NCBI RefSeq assembly: GCF_000020505.1
Contig: NC_011027.1
Span: forward strand, 480,001-544,000
Source: Chlorobaculum parvum NCIB 8327
Lineage (GTDB): Bacteria > Bacteroidota > Chlorobiia > Chlorobiales > Chlorobiaceae
Direction: 5' to 3'
Length of the DNA: 64,000 bases
This document shows, piece by piece, positions 35,359 through 44,766 of the stretch. The number at the start of each line of letters is the position of its first letter. Position 1 is the stretch's first letter. Position numbers and translations under genes: made by a program. The notes beneath the pieces were generated by a model. It saw only the letters and a list, made by a program, of their open reading frames with translations, ran no database searches and was not told the origin of the DNA.

Positions 35359-36060
35359 TTAAGAGTGTTTTGGTGTAAGGATGCTGGCGAGAACTTCATC
35401 GGTCTCGGCAAAATTTCTGAACAGCGTTCCGGGTTTGTGCCGGGCCAGCTCCTCCATCGTAAAATTGCCGGTCGCTACGGCGATCGAGCGGGCATCGAGT
35501 TCGCGCGCGCAACGGATGTCGTGTTCGGTGTCGCCGATAATAACGATTTGCGAGGAGGAATAGTTTGCTCCGGTCATGCGCCGGGCCCGTTCGAGCGCGA
35601 TATGGGGAAGTTCGTTGCGGTCGAGCGCGTCGTCTGCGAAGGCGCCGAACGGAAAGTAGTGGTCGATCTCCGGGAGTTTGAGCTTGTGGCGTCCCGAGCC
35701 TTCGAAGTTGCCGGTCAACAGGCCGAGCAGGATATCGCTTCGAACTGAAAGGGTGTCGAGCAGTTCGCGTACCCCTTCGAGCAGGGTGATGTCTTCACGC
35801 CGTGCGCGTTCGCGGAAAAGGGCGATGTAGGCTTCCTTGGCTTTATCGAACTTGTCTGCAATTTCGGCACGTTCGAGTCCGACGTTGGAGAGCACTTCGT
35901 AGATGATTGCCCCGTCCATCTTGCCGGAGAAGTCGTGACTGCCGGTGCTGCCTTCGGTGCCGTACACCTCGATGAGCGCGTCGGCCAGCACGCGTCGGTT
36001 CATGCTTCCGACTTTCAGAAGGGTTCCATCGATGTCGAACAGAACAAGTGTGCGGGACAT
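35359..36060 (-). CDS. HAD-family hydrolase (phosphoglycolate-phosphatase-like)
   Basis: The 233-residue protein has HAD motif I LVLFDIDGTLL (Asp9 and Asp11), a helical cap following it (class I), motif II LLGLLTGNF, and motif IV IVIGDTEHDIRCA. Members remove phosphate from small metabolites such as phosphoglycolate, or act as beta-phosphoglucomutases. The substrate cannot be deduced. It starts 2 bp after the end of smc, which suggests coupled translation. Confidence 0.88.
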   Translation of the reverse strand: MSRTLVLFDIDGTLLKVGSMNRRVLADALIEVYGTEGSTGSHDFSGKMDGAIIYEVLSNVGLERAEIADKFDKAKEAYIALFRERARREDITLLEGVRELLDTLSVRSDILLGLLTGNFEGSGRHKLKLPEIDHYFPFGAFADDALDRNELPHIALERARRMTGANYSSSQIVIIGDTEHDIRCARELDARSIAVATGNFTMEELARHKPGTLFRNFAETDEVLASILTPKHS

Positions 36061-36062
36061 AA

Positions 36063-39000
36063 TCAGGATGCTGTTTCCTCAGAGCGTGCGTTTTCGATCT
36101 TGACCGGAATGAGTTTTGAAACTCCTTCCTCTTCCATCGTGACGCCGTAAAGTGCCTGGCACGAGGCCATGCTCTTTTTGTTGTGCGTAACGATAATAAA
36201 TTGAGTGTTATTCTCAAATTTTTTCAGAAGCTTGATGAAACGCCCGACGTTGGCGTCGTCGAGCGGCGCATCGACCTCGTCGAGGATGCAGAAGGGGCTC
36301 GGCTTGACCAGGTAGATCGCAAACAGCAGCGACAGCGCGGTCAGCGCTTTTTCGCCGCCGCTGAGCTGCTCGATGGCCAGTGGCTTCTTGCCGCGCGGCT
36401 TGGCGACGATCTGGATGTGCGCTTCGAGCGGATCGTCCTCCGCCGTGTGGATCAACAGATCAACCTCGTCTTCAGGGTCGAACAGGTCGTGGAAAATCCG
36501 GATGAAGTTCTTCCGCACCTGGTCGAAGGTTTCCCGGAATTTTTCGAGCGCCGTACGGTTGATCTCCTCGATGGTCTCCCTGAGCTGCTTTTCGGCGCTG
36601 ACCAGATCCTCTTTCTGAGCAGTCAGGAAGTCGAGGCGCTCCTTTTCGGCATCGTACTCCTCCAGCGCCAGTTCGTTCACACCACCGAACTGCTCTTTCT
36701 GTTTTTGCAGGTAGGCGAGTCGCTCCTTCGATTTTTCGAGATCGAACCCTTCGGGCAGGTGCGCCGGGATCGGGTCGAGCTCGACGCCGTAGCGCTCCAT
36801 GACTGTGGTTTGCAGATGGTTGATGCCCTGCTCGAGTTTGACTTTACTGTTGCTGAACTCGGAGAGCATTTGCTGAGAAAGGTCGTGCTTGCGCCGCAGA
36901 TCCCGGAGGTTGGACAGCGCGTCATGGTTTTTGGTCTGGAGGTCGCGGTATGAGGACTCCAGTTCGTTGAGCGCCTGTTGCTGTTTTGCCGAGACAATCA
37001 GCGTTTTTTCATGTTCGGCGGCGGTCTGGGTGATGGCCTGGCCGAGCACCTCGATCTCTTTTTCAGCACGTCCGATCTGATGCTGCATGCCGCTGATTTC
37101 GTCGCTGAGCGTGACGATTGCCTGTTGGCAGGCTTCAGCTTTGAAGCTGTGTTTTTCGAGATCGAGCTGCGCGTCGCGGAAGCGGCCCTGCTGCGCCTGA
37201 AGCTCGGCGTGCAGCTTCCGACTGCGCTCCTCCTCTGCGGAGAGTGCCTCCTGCATGGTGTTCACCTCCTGCTGGCCGTGCTCAAGCTTTTCTTCGAGCT
37301 GGCGGATTTCCGGTAGCAGGTTCTCCAGCTCGCTTTCCGCTGTCCGGATCGACGCTTTGATAGCCTCCATCTCTTTGCCTGTACGTTCGATCTGGTCGGC
37401 TCCCGAGCGCTCTTCGGCTTCGAACCGGGCAAGCGCTTTTTCGAACGCGGCGATCTCCTGGTTGACCGCTGAGGCCTCTCGTCTGATTTTTTGCGGATCG
37501 ATGGCGTTCAGCTCGTTCCGGAGTTCCGTCAGCGTTTTTTCGGCTTCGGCAATGTTGGCAACCACCTCGTTCATGTTCTGCTGCAACTGGTCGCGTTCGG
37601 CCTTTTTGCCGAGCCGCAGGCTGTCGCTGCCCTTGGGACTGCCGCCGAAGAGTACGCCGCGCCGCGTGAACTTTTCGCCGCTGGCAGTGATGAAGAGCGC
37701 TTCGGGGTGGTGTTCGGCAAGGCGTTCGGCGGTATCGAGATTGTCCACCACGTAGCGATGCTGCAGGAGCAGCTGTAACGCTCGGGCGAGCTCGTCCGGC
37801 CCCTGCACCAGATCGACCGCCCGTTGTGCACCTTCGATTTCGGCGTAGTCGATACCGTTGCCGTTGGCGATCATGTCGAGCACGAGGAAGTGCACCTTGC
37901 CCTTGTCGGCTCTGGTGAGGTTCGAGATGGCCTTTTTTGCCTCGTCGAGCGTGTGGCAGAGGTAGTAGCCGAGGCTTTCGCCAAAGGCTGCGTTGAGTGC
38001 TTTTTTATGGCGCTCTTCGACCGAAATCAGATCCGACAGGCAGCCGAGTCCCGGTTTGCCGTCACGCTGCTTTTCGAGGAATGCCACCCCTTCGGGCAGG
38101 CCTTCGAACTTTTCGAGAATCGAGTCGCACAGCCTGATCTGGTTGTTCAGGTGGTTGTGCTCGCTCTTGCGGGTCAGCAGCTCCTCTTTCTGTTTTTCAA
38201 CCTCTTCCGACATGCTTGCCCTGCGCTGGAGCAGGCGCTCCTCCTCCTCTTTGAGGTTTTCGAGCGTTCGCAGCTTCTCTTCGAGCTGTCCGGAGGTGCG
38301 GAGCCTGTCGGGTTCGAAGCGTTCGAGCGACTGCTCCAGCTCGCGCTTGCGCTGTTCGAGCCGGGCGAGCGAGCCTTCGAGGTGCTCTTTGCGCGTGCGG
38401 AGCGACTGGCGGGTGAGGTTCAGCTTGTTGATCGCCTGTTGCTGCTCGGCGGTTGAACGGCGTTCATCGTGCAGTCGCTTCCGGCCTTCGTCGAGCGCCG
38501 AGTTCAGTGCCGCTTCCTGCTGCTTGAGCTTCTCGAACGCTTCGAGAGCGCTTGCGCACGCCTCCTCCAGCGGCGTTTTCCGTTTGGACAACTCCTTTGA
38601 CAACGCCTCCTGTTCGAGCCTTCGGCGGCCTTTATCGGCTATCGAATAGTTCAGCCTGTCGATGGTCTGGCGCAGGCTTTTCTGCTTCTCCTGCTCCTGC
38701 AGCAACTGCTTTTCGAGGGTGTGCACGAGCTGGTTGGTGGCGTTCAGCTCCTTCTGCTCTTCGGCGAGTTTTCGTTCGAGATCGAGCTGTCGCAGTTCGG
38801 ACTCCTGTTGTGAGCTGTCGAGTTTGGCGATGGTGGCTGCAAGTTCGTGGCACTGGCGTTCCTCGGCGGCGATGGAGTCGAGCAGCGGCTTGAGCTTTTG
38901 CAGGTGCTCGTCCATCGAGAGCGCCGACAGGGTCAGGTCGAGCGTTCGCAGCTCCTCTTTGATCTCTTTGTACCGCTCGGCTTTGCGTACCTGAAGTTTG

Positions 39001-39614
39001 AGTGAGCGCACCTTCTTTTCCACCTCGGCCAGCACGTCATCCACGCGGGCCAGGTCGCGCGAGGCACTTTCGAGCTGGCGGAAGGTCTGCTTGCGGCGCT
39101 GCTTGTAGCGGGTGATGCCGGCGGCTTCTTCAAACAGCTTCAGGCGTTCCTCGCTCTTGTTGCTGATGATCTCCTCGATCATCTTCAGCTCGATAACCGA
39201 ATAGGCGTCGCTGCCCATGCCGGTGTCGGCGAAGAGGTCGAGGATGTCCTTGAGGCGGCAGGGCACCATGTTGAGCAGGTAGTCGCTGTCGCCGTTGCGA
39301 TAGAGGCGCCGCGTGATGGTGACCTCGGTGTACTCGGTCGGCAGGACGTTGCGCGTGTTCTCGATGGTGAGGGAGACCTCGGTGAAGCTGAGAGGTTTGA
39401 GCCGTTTGGTGCCGTTGAAGATGATGCTCTCCATTTTTGGTGAGCGGAGCAGCATCGATTTCTGCTCGCCGAGCACCCAGCGGATGGCATCGACAACGTT
39501 CGTTTTGCCGCACCCGTTCGGCCCGACAATGGCGGTGAGACCCTTGTCGAAGTGTATCCTGACCCTGTGGGCGAAGCTTTTGAAACCGAAAAGTTCGATT
39601 TTCGACAGGTACAT
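36063..39614 (-). CDS. smc: Chromosome segregation protein SMC
   Basis: The 1183-residue ATPase is the core of the bacterial condensin. The N-terminal head has Walker A GPNGCGKTN near residue 33. Two very long coiled coils (about 165-500 and 680-1020) surround a hinge (about 510-670, GLGCLSDLISVEERHKKALNAA). The C-terminal head has the signature LSGGEKALTALSLLFAIY and Walker B FCILDEVDAPLDDAN. Length and order are standard. Its partner scpB is at 22.4 kb. It heads the smc-HAD-nusB-nth operon. Confidence 0.97.
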   Translation of the reverse strand: MYLSKIELFGFKSFAHRVRIHFDKGLTAIVGPNGCGKTNVVDAIRWVLGEQKSMLLRSPKMESIIFNGTKRLKPLSFTEVSLTIENTRNVLPTEYTEVTITRRLYRNGDSDYLLNMVPCRLKDILDLFADTGMGSDAYSVIELKMIEEIISNKSEERLKLFEEAAGITRYKQRRKQTFRQLESASRDLARVDDVLAEVEKKVRSLKLQVRKAERYKEIKEELRTLDLTLSALSMDEHLQKLKPLLDSIAAEERQCHELAATIAKLDSSQQESELRQLDLERKLAEEQKELNATNQLVHTLEKQLLQEQEKQKSLRQTIDRLNYSIADKGRRRLEQEALSKELSKRKTPLEEACASALEAFEKLKQQEAALNSALDEGRKRLHDERRSTAEQQQAINKLNLTRQSLRTRKEHLEGSLARLEQRKRELEQSLERFEPDRLRTSGQLEEKLRTLENLKEEEERLLQRRASMSEEVEKQKEELLTRKSEHNHLNNQIRLCDSILEKFEGLPEGVAFLEKQRDGKPGLGCLSDLISVEERHKKALNAAFGESLGYYLCHTLDEAKKAISNLTRADKGKVHFLVLDMIANGNGIDYAEIEGAQRAVDLVQGPDELARALQLLLQHRYVVDNLDTAERLAEHHPEALFITASGEKFTRRGVLFGGSPKGSDSLRLGKKAERDQLQQNMNEVVANIAEAEKTLTELRNELNAIDPQKIRREASAVNQEIAAFEKALARFEAEERSGADQIERTGKEMEAIKASIRTAESELENLLPEIRQLEEKLEHGQQEVNTMQEALSAEEERSRKLHAELQAQQGRFRDAQLDLEKHSFKAEACQQAIVTLSDEISGMQHQIGRAEKEIEVLGQAITQTAAEHEKTLIVSAKQQQALNELESSYRDLQTKNHDALSNLRDLRRKHDLSQQMLSEFSNSKVKLEQGINHLQTTVMERYGVELDPIPAHLPEGFDLEKSKERLAYLQKQKEQFGGVNELALEEYDAEKERLDFLTAQKEDLVSAEKQLRETIEEINRTALEKFRETFDQVRKNFIRIFHDLFDPEDEVDLLIHTAEDDPLEAHIQIVAKPRGKKPLAIEQLSGGEKALTALSLLFAIYLVKPSPFCILDEVDAPLDDANVGRFIKLLKKFENNTQFIIVTHNKKSMASCQALYGVTMEEEGVSKLIPVKIENARSEETAS

Positions 39615-39724
39615 GAACGGGGTATTAACGGTCTCCGAAAGAGCGACGGCGTCCGAGCGAACGTCGCTGTCGGACGAAAGTTAACAAAAAATCGACGAAC
39701 CGGACAACGGAGCGTTTACGCCGA

Positions 39725-40630
39725 TCACTCTGAAGCGCGGCGGGTTGCGAGCACGATGGCGCGGGCTTCGACGGCGGCCTTGACGTCGTGCACGCGCAGG
39801 ATGTCCGCGCCGTTCATGAGCGCGATGGTGTTGGCGCTGATGGTGGCGAAGAGCCGTTCCGACGGCGGTGGCGCGTCCTCGCCGGGGCGCCTGATCGCCT
39901 GGCCGAGAAACGACTTGCGCGAAAGCCCGGCAAGCACCGGCCACCCGAGTTCGTGCAGCTCGTCGAGCCGCGCGAGCAGCCGGTAGTTCTCCTCGACGCT
40001 CTTGCCGAATCCCAACCCTGGATCGAGCACGATCGACTCGATGCCGTAGCTTGTTGCCAGCTCGACCGAGCGGCGCAGGAAGCTGGTTACGCGGCTCATC
40101 ACCTCTTCGTCTTTTGCGCCGGTCTCCTGGCTCCAGCGCAGGCTGTCGGGCCGTGCTGGGGTGTGCATCAATACCACGCCGCTCTGGTGCCGTGCGCATA
40201 CCTCCGGCATCGCCGGATCGAAGCTGAAGCCGGAGATGTCGTTGACAATGTTGGCTCCGGCGAGGAGTGCTTTGTTGGCCACCTCGGCTTTGTAGGTGTC
40301 AATCGAAATCAGCACGCCGCTGCGCTTGCGCAGCAGTTCGATAAACGGTACGGTTCGCCTTATCTCCTCCTCCGTGCTGACCGGGTCGGCTCCGGGGCGG
40401 GTCGATTCGCCTCCCACGTCGATGATCTCCGCTCCGGCGTGCACCATCGCCATCGCCGACTCCAGCGCGCGTTCGAGCTGCGCCTCATTGCCGGTCGAAC
40501 CGTACACGCCGCCGTCGAAAAACGAATCAGGCGTCAGGTTGACCACGCCCATGATGGCGGGGGTCGAAAGGTCGAGAATCTTTCCGGCGCAATCGAGCCG
40601 GTAGCGGTTGCTGTCGATGGAGTTGGTCAT
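39725..40630 (-). CDS. folP: Dihydropteroate synthase
   Basis: FolP condenses p-aminobenzoate with dihydropterin pyrophosphate in folate synthesis and is the target of sulfonamides. The 301-residue TIM-barrel protein shows the two family signatures, IMGVVNLTPDSFFDGG near 25-40 and GAEIIDVGGESTRPGA near 60-75, with VNDISGF and LDPGLGFGKS further on. It is encoded 6 bp downstream of the M50 protease gene. The PabB-PabC fusion at 31.7 kb makes its substrate. Confidence 0.96.
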   Translation of the reverse strand: MTNSIDSNRYRLDCAGKILDLSTPAIMGVVNLTPDSFFDGGVYGSTGNEAQLERALESAMAMVHAGAEIIDVGGESTRPGADPVSTEEEIRRTVPFIELLRKRSGVLISIDTYKAEVANKALLAGANIVNDISGFSFDPAMPEVCARHQSGVVLMHTPARPDSLRWSQETGAKDEEVMSRVTSFLRRSVELATSYGIESIVLDPGLGFGKSVEENYRLLARLDELHELGWPVLAGLSRKSFLGQAIRRPGEDAPPPSERLFATISANTIALMNGADILRVHDVKAAVEARAIVLATRRASE

Positions 40631-40636
40631 GGCGGA

Positions 40637-41644
40637 TCAGAGAATGTCGAACGGCATCGGGGTGAAGGTCAGGACGAACAGGGCGATGCAGAGCCATCCG
40701 GCGATGGTACGCCCCATCGAGAGGCGCTGGCGAACCGAGACTGCCGGGTGGCGTGTGCCGATAAACTGTTTCAGGATGAACGCCCACACAATCCAGCCCG
40801 GCCAGGAGTGCCGGAGCACAGACTCCGGAATCGGCAAGGTCAGCGAGGGCAGGAAGATGCCCGCCAGCTCCACGGCGAATGAGGGGAGGCCGAGGATGAT
40901 GATGGCGATCAGGAACCCGTTGGCGATTTTGCGGTGCCCTGCGTCGCCGAACATCGCATAGATTACGTGCCCGCCGTCAAGCTGGCCCACAGGCAGCAGG
41001 TTCAGCGCGGTCACGAAGCAGGCGAGCCAGCCGGTGAAAAGAAACGGATAGCGGTACAGCTCGGTCATCGGTGGCACGGCTTTCGAAGAAAAAAACGATT
41101 CGAGCAGGACGAAGAGCAGATTCTTGCCAAAAACGAGCGTGCCATGCGGTGATGGCAGGGTGGCGACCGGCGTGATGTACGGCGCTGGAGGCAGCATCAG
41201 GAATCCATACACCAGCAATCCGAGGGCGACCGTGAATCCGGCCAGCGGCCCTGCCGAGCCGGTGTCGAACAGAATGCGCGTGCTGCTGATCGGCTCCTTG
41301 ATGCGAATCACCGCACCCATCGTACCGATATTCAGAAAATTCGGGAACGGCGGAATGGGAATGTAGTAGGGCAGGGTCGCTCGCAGGCGATGGCGCATGG
41401 CCGTGAAAAAGTGGCCGAACTCGTGCACGGTCAGGAATCCGAGCAGCGAAAGCGAGTAGGGCAGGCCCGCTTTCAGAAAAAGCATCAATTCAGAGCCGGT
41501 CGTGATGACCATCGTTTTGCCAGCCCACTCCGCCCCTGCCCAGGTGGTGGTGAACAGCGTGACGAGGAACAGAAACAGGTGCAGCGGATAGCTCCGGAGC
41601 TTTGGCCAGGGGCTGTCAGGCTTCGGAAAAACTGAATTCTTCAC
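40637..41644 (-). CDS. Site-2-protease-family (M50) membrane metalloprotease
   Basis: The 335-residue membrane protein has about seven helices. The zinc site is H74-E-x-x-H78 in FLTVHEFGHFF, and the third ligand region is NLLPVGQLDGGHVIYAMFGD (the N-P-x-D-G-like motif). A charged loop with proline-rich YYIPIPPFPNFLNIG follows the active-site helix, as in the plant-type EGY/S2P branch. Such proteases cut transmembrane segments of regulators. No anti-sigma substrate is adjacent. It shares a strand with folP (6 bp gap). Confidence 0.9.
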   Translation of the reverse strand: MKNSVFPKPDSPWPKLRSYPLHLFLFLVTLFTTTWAGAEWAGKTMVITTGSELMLFLKAGLPYSLSLLGFLTVHEFGHFFTAMRHRLRATLPYYIPIPPFPNFLNIGTMGAVIRIKEPISSTRILFDTGSAGPLAGFTVALGLLVYGFLMLPPAPYITPVATLPSPHGTLVFGKNLLFVLLESFFSSKAVPPMTELYRYPFLFTGWLACFVTALNLLPVGQLDGGHVIYAMFGDAGHRKIANGFLIAIIILGLPSFAVELAGIFLPSLTLPIPESVLRHSWPGWIVWAFILKQFIGTRHPAVSVRQRLSMGRTIAGWLCIALFVLTFTPMPFDIL

Positions 41645-41705
41645 TTCGCGTTGCTTCGTTCAGAATGACAAATGTTTGAGACAGCCCCCTTACCCGATTG
41701 CGCGA

Positions 41706-42155
41706 TCAGGGTTTTTCCTCGTGTTCCGCATCTTCGTCGCCGAAGGTTGCGGCCAGTCCCTTGACCAGCTCATCCTTTTCGGCGTCGGTCAGCTTCGCTT
41801 CGGGATGCGCCGGCATGTAAAACCACGGCGGCATTTTTCCTTCCCTCAATTCGCCGGCGGCTTCATCGCCATCGTTCTTGCCTGGGCGTCCCCACTCGGA
41901 GACGTTGAACTTCGAGCGTCCGACCTTGACGTCAAGATTGATGATCCACGAAAGCGGGGCGATGTTGCTGTACCACGGCCAGATGGTTTCGTTGGAGTGG
42001 CAGTTCGCGCAGGAGCGTTTGAACAGCTCTTCCGTCCGCGGGCTATCCCATTGGGGAGTGCCGGTTACCGGAGGGTTCTCGTGGCTGGGGCGCGGGATTA
42101 ACTGAATCAGGATGAGGACGACAACAACCACCGTCAGTGCTTTGGCGATGTTCAT
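41706..42155 (-). CDS. Haem-binding domain protein (single CxxCH), membrane-anchored
   Basis: The 149-residue protein has an N-terminal membrane anchor or signal (about 5-22, [15 protein letters not shown]) and a single c-type haem site CANCHSNET near residue 49. The following [18 protein letters not shown] is typical of the Haem_bd (PF14376) family. It should face the periplasm. [13 protein letters not shown] may provide the distal methionine ligand. The redox partner is unknown. It is upstream of the M50 protease gene by 61 bp on the same strand. Confidence 0.88.
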   Translation of the reverse strand: MNIAKALTVVVVVLILIQLIPRPSHENPPVTGTPQWDSPRTEELFKRSCANCHSNETIWPWYSNIAPLSWIINLDVKVGRSKFNVSEWGRPGKNDGDEAAGELREGKMPPWFYMPAHPEAKLTDAEKDELVKGLAATFGDEDAEHEEKP

Positions 42156-42225
42156 GGGCGTGTTCTCCGATTGATGGACGATGACTGAATTGACTAAAAG
42201 TAAAATCTTTCTCCCGCTTTACCAA

Positions 42226-43206
42226 TCATGTGCCAGCATCGTTTAGCGGGACATGCAGGATGGTCATCGGCCAGGAGCAGGTTACCCGATGCGTCTCATT
42301 GCCTGTGGCGATGGCGGCGATGATATCAAGTTCGATTCCGGAATAAAATTTTCTGGCCGAGGTCAGGCCGTCAAGCGTAAAATCTCCGATGCCCTGAAGG
42401 CTCGCCACCAGCGGTACGCCGCCAATGAGCAGCAGACTGCGGAACCCATCGAGGCCGATGAACGCCGATGCGCCGTGCCGCTTCGCCTGGGCGATCATGA
42501 GCGCGAGCTGGCCGGGTGTGAAGTGGTGCAGGCTTTGCGAAATGACCACCAGATCAGCCGAGCCGGGTTCGATCCCTTCGAAGTCAAACGCATTCAGGCG
42601 TCTGAAGCTTAATGGCAGGTTTTTTTCTCTTGCCAGCCGGTTGCCTTCGCTGATCATTTCGGGTACGATGTCCGAAGCGGTGATCCTGACTTCGATGCCC
42701 GCCTTTTGTGCTCTTTCTGCCAGAGCAAAGGCCAGTCCACCCGATCCGGCGGCCAGTTCGAGGATGCCCACCGTTTTGCCCGAGCGTCCCAGCTTTTCAG
42801 TCAAAGGCATGAGCAGATCGCACTGATGCTCGTAAGAGAATGTCATCCGGTTCATCCGGTCGAGCGCCCTGACCGATTCGAGCCGTTCTTCGCCGGGTTT
42901 GGTTTCGTCATCCATGTTCTCGCGTTCGTTGGTTCTGACCGTCTGGTCGATCAGTTCGGAGATGACAAACCCCGGACCAAGCTCTTTCGACACCTCGAAC
43001 CGTTCAGCACGAAACCGCTCCATGAACCGGTCGGTGAGCTGCTCGAGTTCATCGATGTTCGTCCATTCCGGAGGGAACTCGCCGCGTGAGCGAAGATCGT
43101 TGAGCGTCTTGTATCCGGCGGTTTCCAGTTGAAGCATGGCTTTCCGGGTTGTGGCCTGCGCAGGTGGCCGTGTGACAAAAAAAGGAACCGAAGGGGTGCG
43201 GAACAT
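42226..43206 (-). CDS. SAM-dependent methyltransferase, class I
   Basis: The product is 326 residues. The SAM-binding loop is VGILELAAGSGGLAFALAER near residue 147, followed by VRITASDIVPEMI (acidic end of strand 2) and SADLVVISQSLHHFTPGQ (motif III with HH). An N-terminal helical extension of about 125 residues is unusual for small-molecule methyltransferases. The substrate is unknown. The start could instead be ATG 43137, which has a GGAAAG just upstream and removes 23 poorly characterised residues. Confidence 0.82.
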   Translation of the reverse strand: MFRTPSVPFFVTRPPAQATTRKAMLQLETAGYKTLNDLRSRGEFPPEWTNIDELEQLTDRFMERFRAERFEVSKELGPGFVISELIDQTVRTNERENMDDETKPGEERLESVRALDRMNRMTFSYEHQCDLLMPLTEKLGRSGKTVGILELAAGSGGLAFALAERAQKAGIEVRITASDIVPEMISEGNRLAREKNLPLSFRRLNAFDFEGIEPGSADLVVISQSLHHFTPGQLALMIAQAKRHGASAFIGLDGFRSLLLIGGVPLVASLQGIGDFTLDGLTSARKFYSGIELDIIAAIATGNETHRVTCSWPMTILHVPLNDAGT

Positions 43207-43332
43207 GCCATGAAATATACACTGCCCCGCTTGGAAATCGAAGCTGTCGGGCCTTTTCGTCAGACAGCGGAATTTTTTGCGAAAACAAAATCCACCGGGA
43301 ATTTTTGCGATTCTGTTTGTTTTTCGATAAAC

Positions 43333-43351
43333 TGATACTAAATTAGTATCA
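43333..43351 (+). promoter_or_regulatory. Perfect palindrome, probable Rrf2/IscR-type operator
   Basis: TGATACTA (43333-43340) and TAGTATCA (43344-43351) are exact inverted repeats around AAT, 15 bp before the start of the Rrf2 gene. The ATACT-N5-AGTAT core is of the kind bound by Rrf2-family Fe-S regulators. It probably serves for self-regulation and for control of the downstream genes. Confidence 0.7.
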
Positions 43352-43365
43352 GAAATTCAACGATT

Positions 43366-43794
43366 ATGAAAGTACTCAACAAAGAAACAGACTACGCCGT
43401 CCGGGCGCTCATCTCCCTTGGCATGAAATCCGATGGCTGGGTTTCGGCGCGGGCGATTTCAGACGAGCAGGCGATACCCTACCAGTTCCTTCGCCGCATT
43501 CTGCAGGAGCTGATCCGCAACGGGCTGGTGGAGTCGAAAGAGGGCGCTGGCGGCGGCGTGAAGCTCGCAAAAGAGCCCGGCGAAATCGGCGTGGCCGATG
43601 TGATCGAAATCTTTCAGGGCAAGGTGCAGCTTTCGGAGTGCATGTTCCGCAAGCAGCTCTGCTCGAACCGCGCCAACTGCGTATTGCGCCACGAAATCAT
43701 GCGCATCGAAAAGATGGTGAATAACGAGTTTTCAAAGGTGACCATCGGCAAGCTGATCGATGATCTGAAGGCGGTGGAAGCGATGAAGGGCTGA
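43366..43794 (+). CDS. Rrf2-family Fe-S transcriptional regulator (IscR/NsrR-like)
   Basis: The 142-residue protein has an N-terminal winged helix (TDYAVRALISLG ... IPYQFLRRILQELIRNGLVESKEGAGGG). It also has the three cluster cysteines Cys92, Cys99 and Cys105 in ECMFRKQLCSNRANC, close to Cys92/98/104 of E. coli IscR. The genes after it (ferredoxin, TPR, Hcp) are typical nitric-oxide-stress genes, which suggests an NsrR- or HcpR-like sensor rather than IscR. A perfect palindrome lies immediately upstream, consistent with autoregulation. Confidence 0.9.
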   Translation: MKVLNKETDYAVRALISLGMKSDGWVSARAISDEQAIPYQFLRRILQELIRNGLVESKEGAGGGVKLAKEPGEIGVADVIEIFQGKVQLSECMFRKQLCSNRANCVLRHEIMRIEKMVNNEFSKVTIGKLIDDLKAVEAMKG

Positions 43795-43804
43795 GTTACA
43801 GGTT

Positions 43805-43877
43805 CCCCGGCTTGAAAGCCGGGGCAATAAGAATGTAAGAGAGCTGAATGTCCGGAGGGTTGAAACCCTCCTGAATA
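43805..43877. repeat. Double-hairpin repeat, copy 2
   Basis: The stem-loops ccccggcttgaaagccgggg (43805-43824) and gagggttgaaaccctc (43855-43870), followed by ctgaat, match copy 1 at 680-752. This copy lies between the Rrf2 gene and the ferredoxin gene, inside the presumed operon. Confidence 0.75.
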
Positions 43878-43896
43878 AAAAAAAACAGGAAACACG

Positions 43897-44766
43897 ATGA
43901 AACGGCAGATCATAACGATAGATGAACGAAAATGCACCGGCTGCGCCGAGTGCATTCCGGCGTGTCCAGAGGGGGCGCTTCAGGTGATCGACGGCAAGGC
44001 GCGGCTGGTGAGCGACCTCTTCTGCGACGGCCTCGGCGCGTGCATCGGGCACTGCCCGACCGGCGCGATGCAGGTCGAGACCCGCGAAGCCGAGCCGTAC
44101 GACGAGCGGCGCGTGATGGCCGAGAGCATCGTAAAGGCCGGGCCGAACGTGATTGCAGCGCATCTGCGTCATCTTCAGGAGCACGGCGAGATGGGCTATT
44201 TGCAAACGGCGCTCGACTATCTCCGCGAGCAGTGCATTGCCAATCCGCTTGAAGCGCAGGCTGCCAACGGTCACGCGCATCACGGCGGCGGATGTCCCGG
44301 CAGCCGCACGATGGATTTCCGGAGCAACGGTCACGCCGCGCCATCGGTAGTTGCGGCTTCGTCCGAACCCTCTCCGAGTGCGTTGCGCCAATGGCCGGTG
44401 CAGCTGCATCTGGTCAGCCCGATCGCACCGTACTTCCGCGACGCCGATGTGTTGCTCGCCGCCGACTGCGTGGCCTTCGCGATGGGCGACTTTCACAGCC
44501 GTCTGCTCGACGGCAGCGCGCTTGCCGTCGCCTGCCCGAAGCTCGACAGCGGCATGGATCGCTATCTCGAAAAGCTCGTCGCCATGATCGATATGGCCGA
44601 AGTGAAAAGCATCACCGTGGCCATTATGGAGGTGCCCTGCTGCAGTGGCCTGACGGCGTTGGTGATGCAGGCGCTTGAAAAGGCAAGCCGCACGGTGCCG
44701 GTCAAACGTATTGTCGTCAGCGTGACCGGCAAGGTGCTGGCCGAGGAGGAGATTGTTTCATGCTGA
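43897..44766 (+). CDS. 4Fe-4S ferredoxin-domain protein of the hcp operon
   Basis: The 289-residue protein begins with two [4Fe-4S] motifs: CTGCAECIPACPEG and CDGLGACIGHCPTG (first cysteine at Cys13). A linker rich in His/Gly (NGHAHHGGGCPGSR) leads to a C-terminal domain with VLLAADCVAFAMGDFH and MEVPCCSGLTALVMQA, which carries more cysteines. This protein type accompanies hybrid cluster protein in anaerobes and is probably its electron donor. That role is inferred from the operon. The last codons overlap the next ATG. Confidence 0.85.
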   Translation: MKRQIITIDERKCTGCAECIPACPEGALQVIDGKARLVSDLFCDGLGACIGHCPTGAMQVETREAEPYDERRVMAESIVKAGPNVIAAHLRHLQEHGEMGYLQTALDYLREQCIANPLEAQAANGHAHHGGGCPGSRTMDFRSNGHAAPSVVAASSEPSPSALRQWPVQLHLVSPIAPYFRDADVLLAADCVAFAMGDFHSRLLDGSALAVACPKLDSGMDRYLEKLVAMIDMAEVKSITVAIMEVPCCSGLTALVMQALEKASRTVPVKRIVVSVTGKVLAEEEIVSC

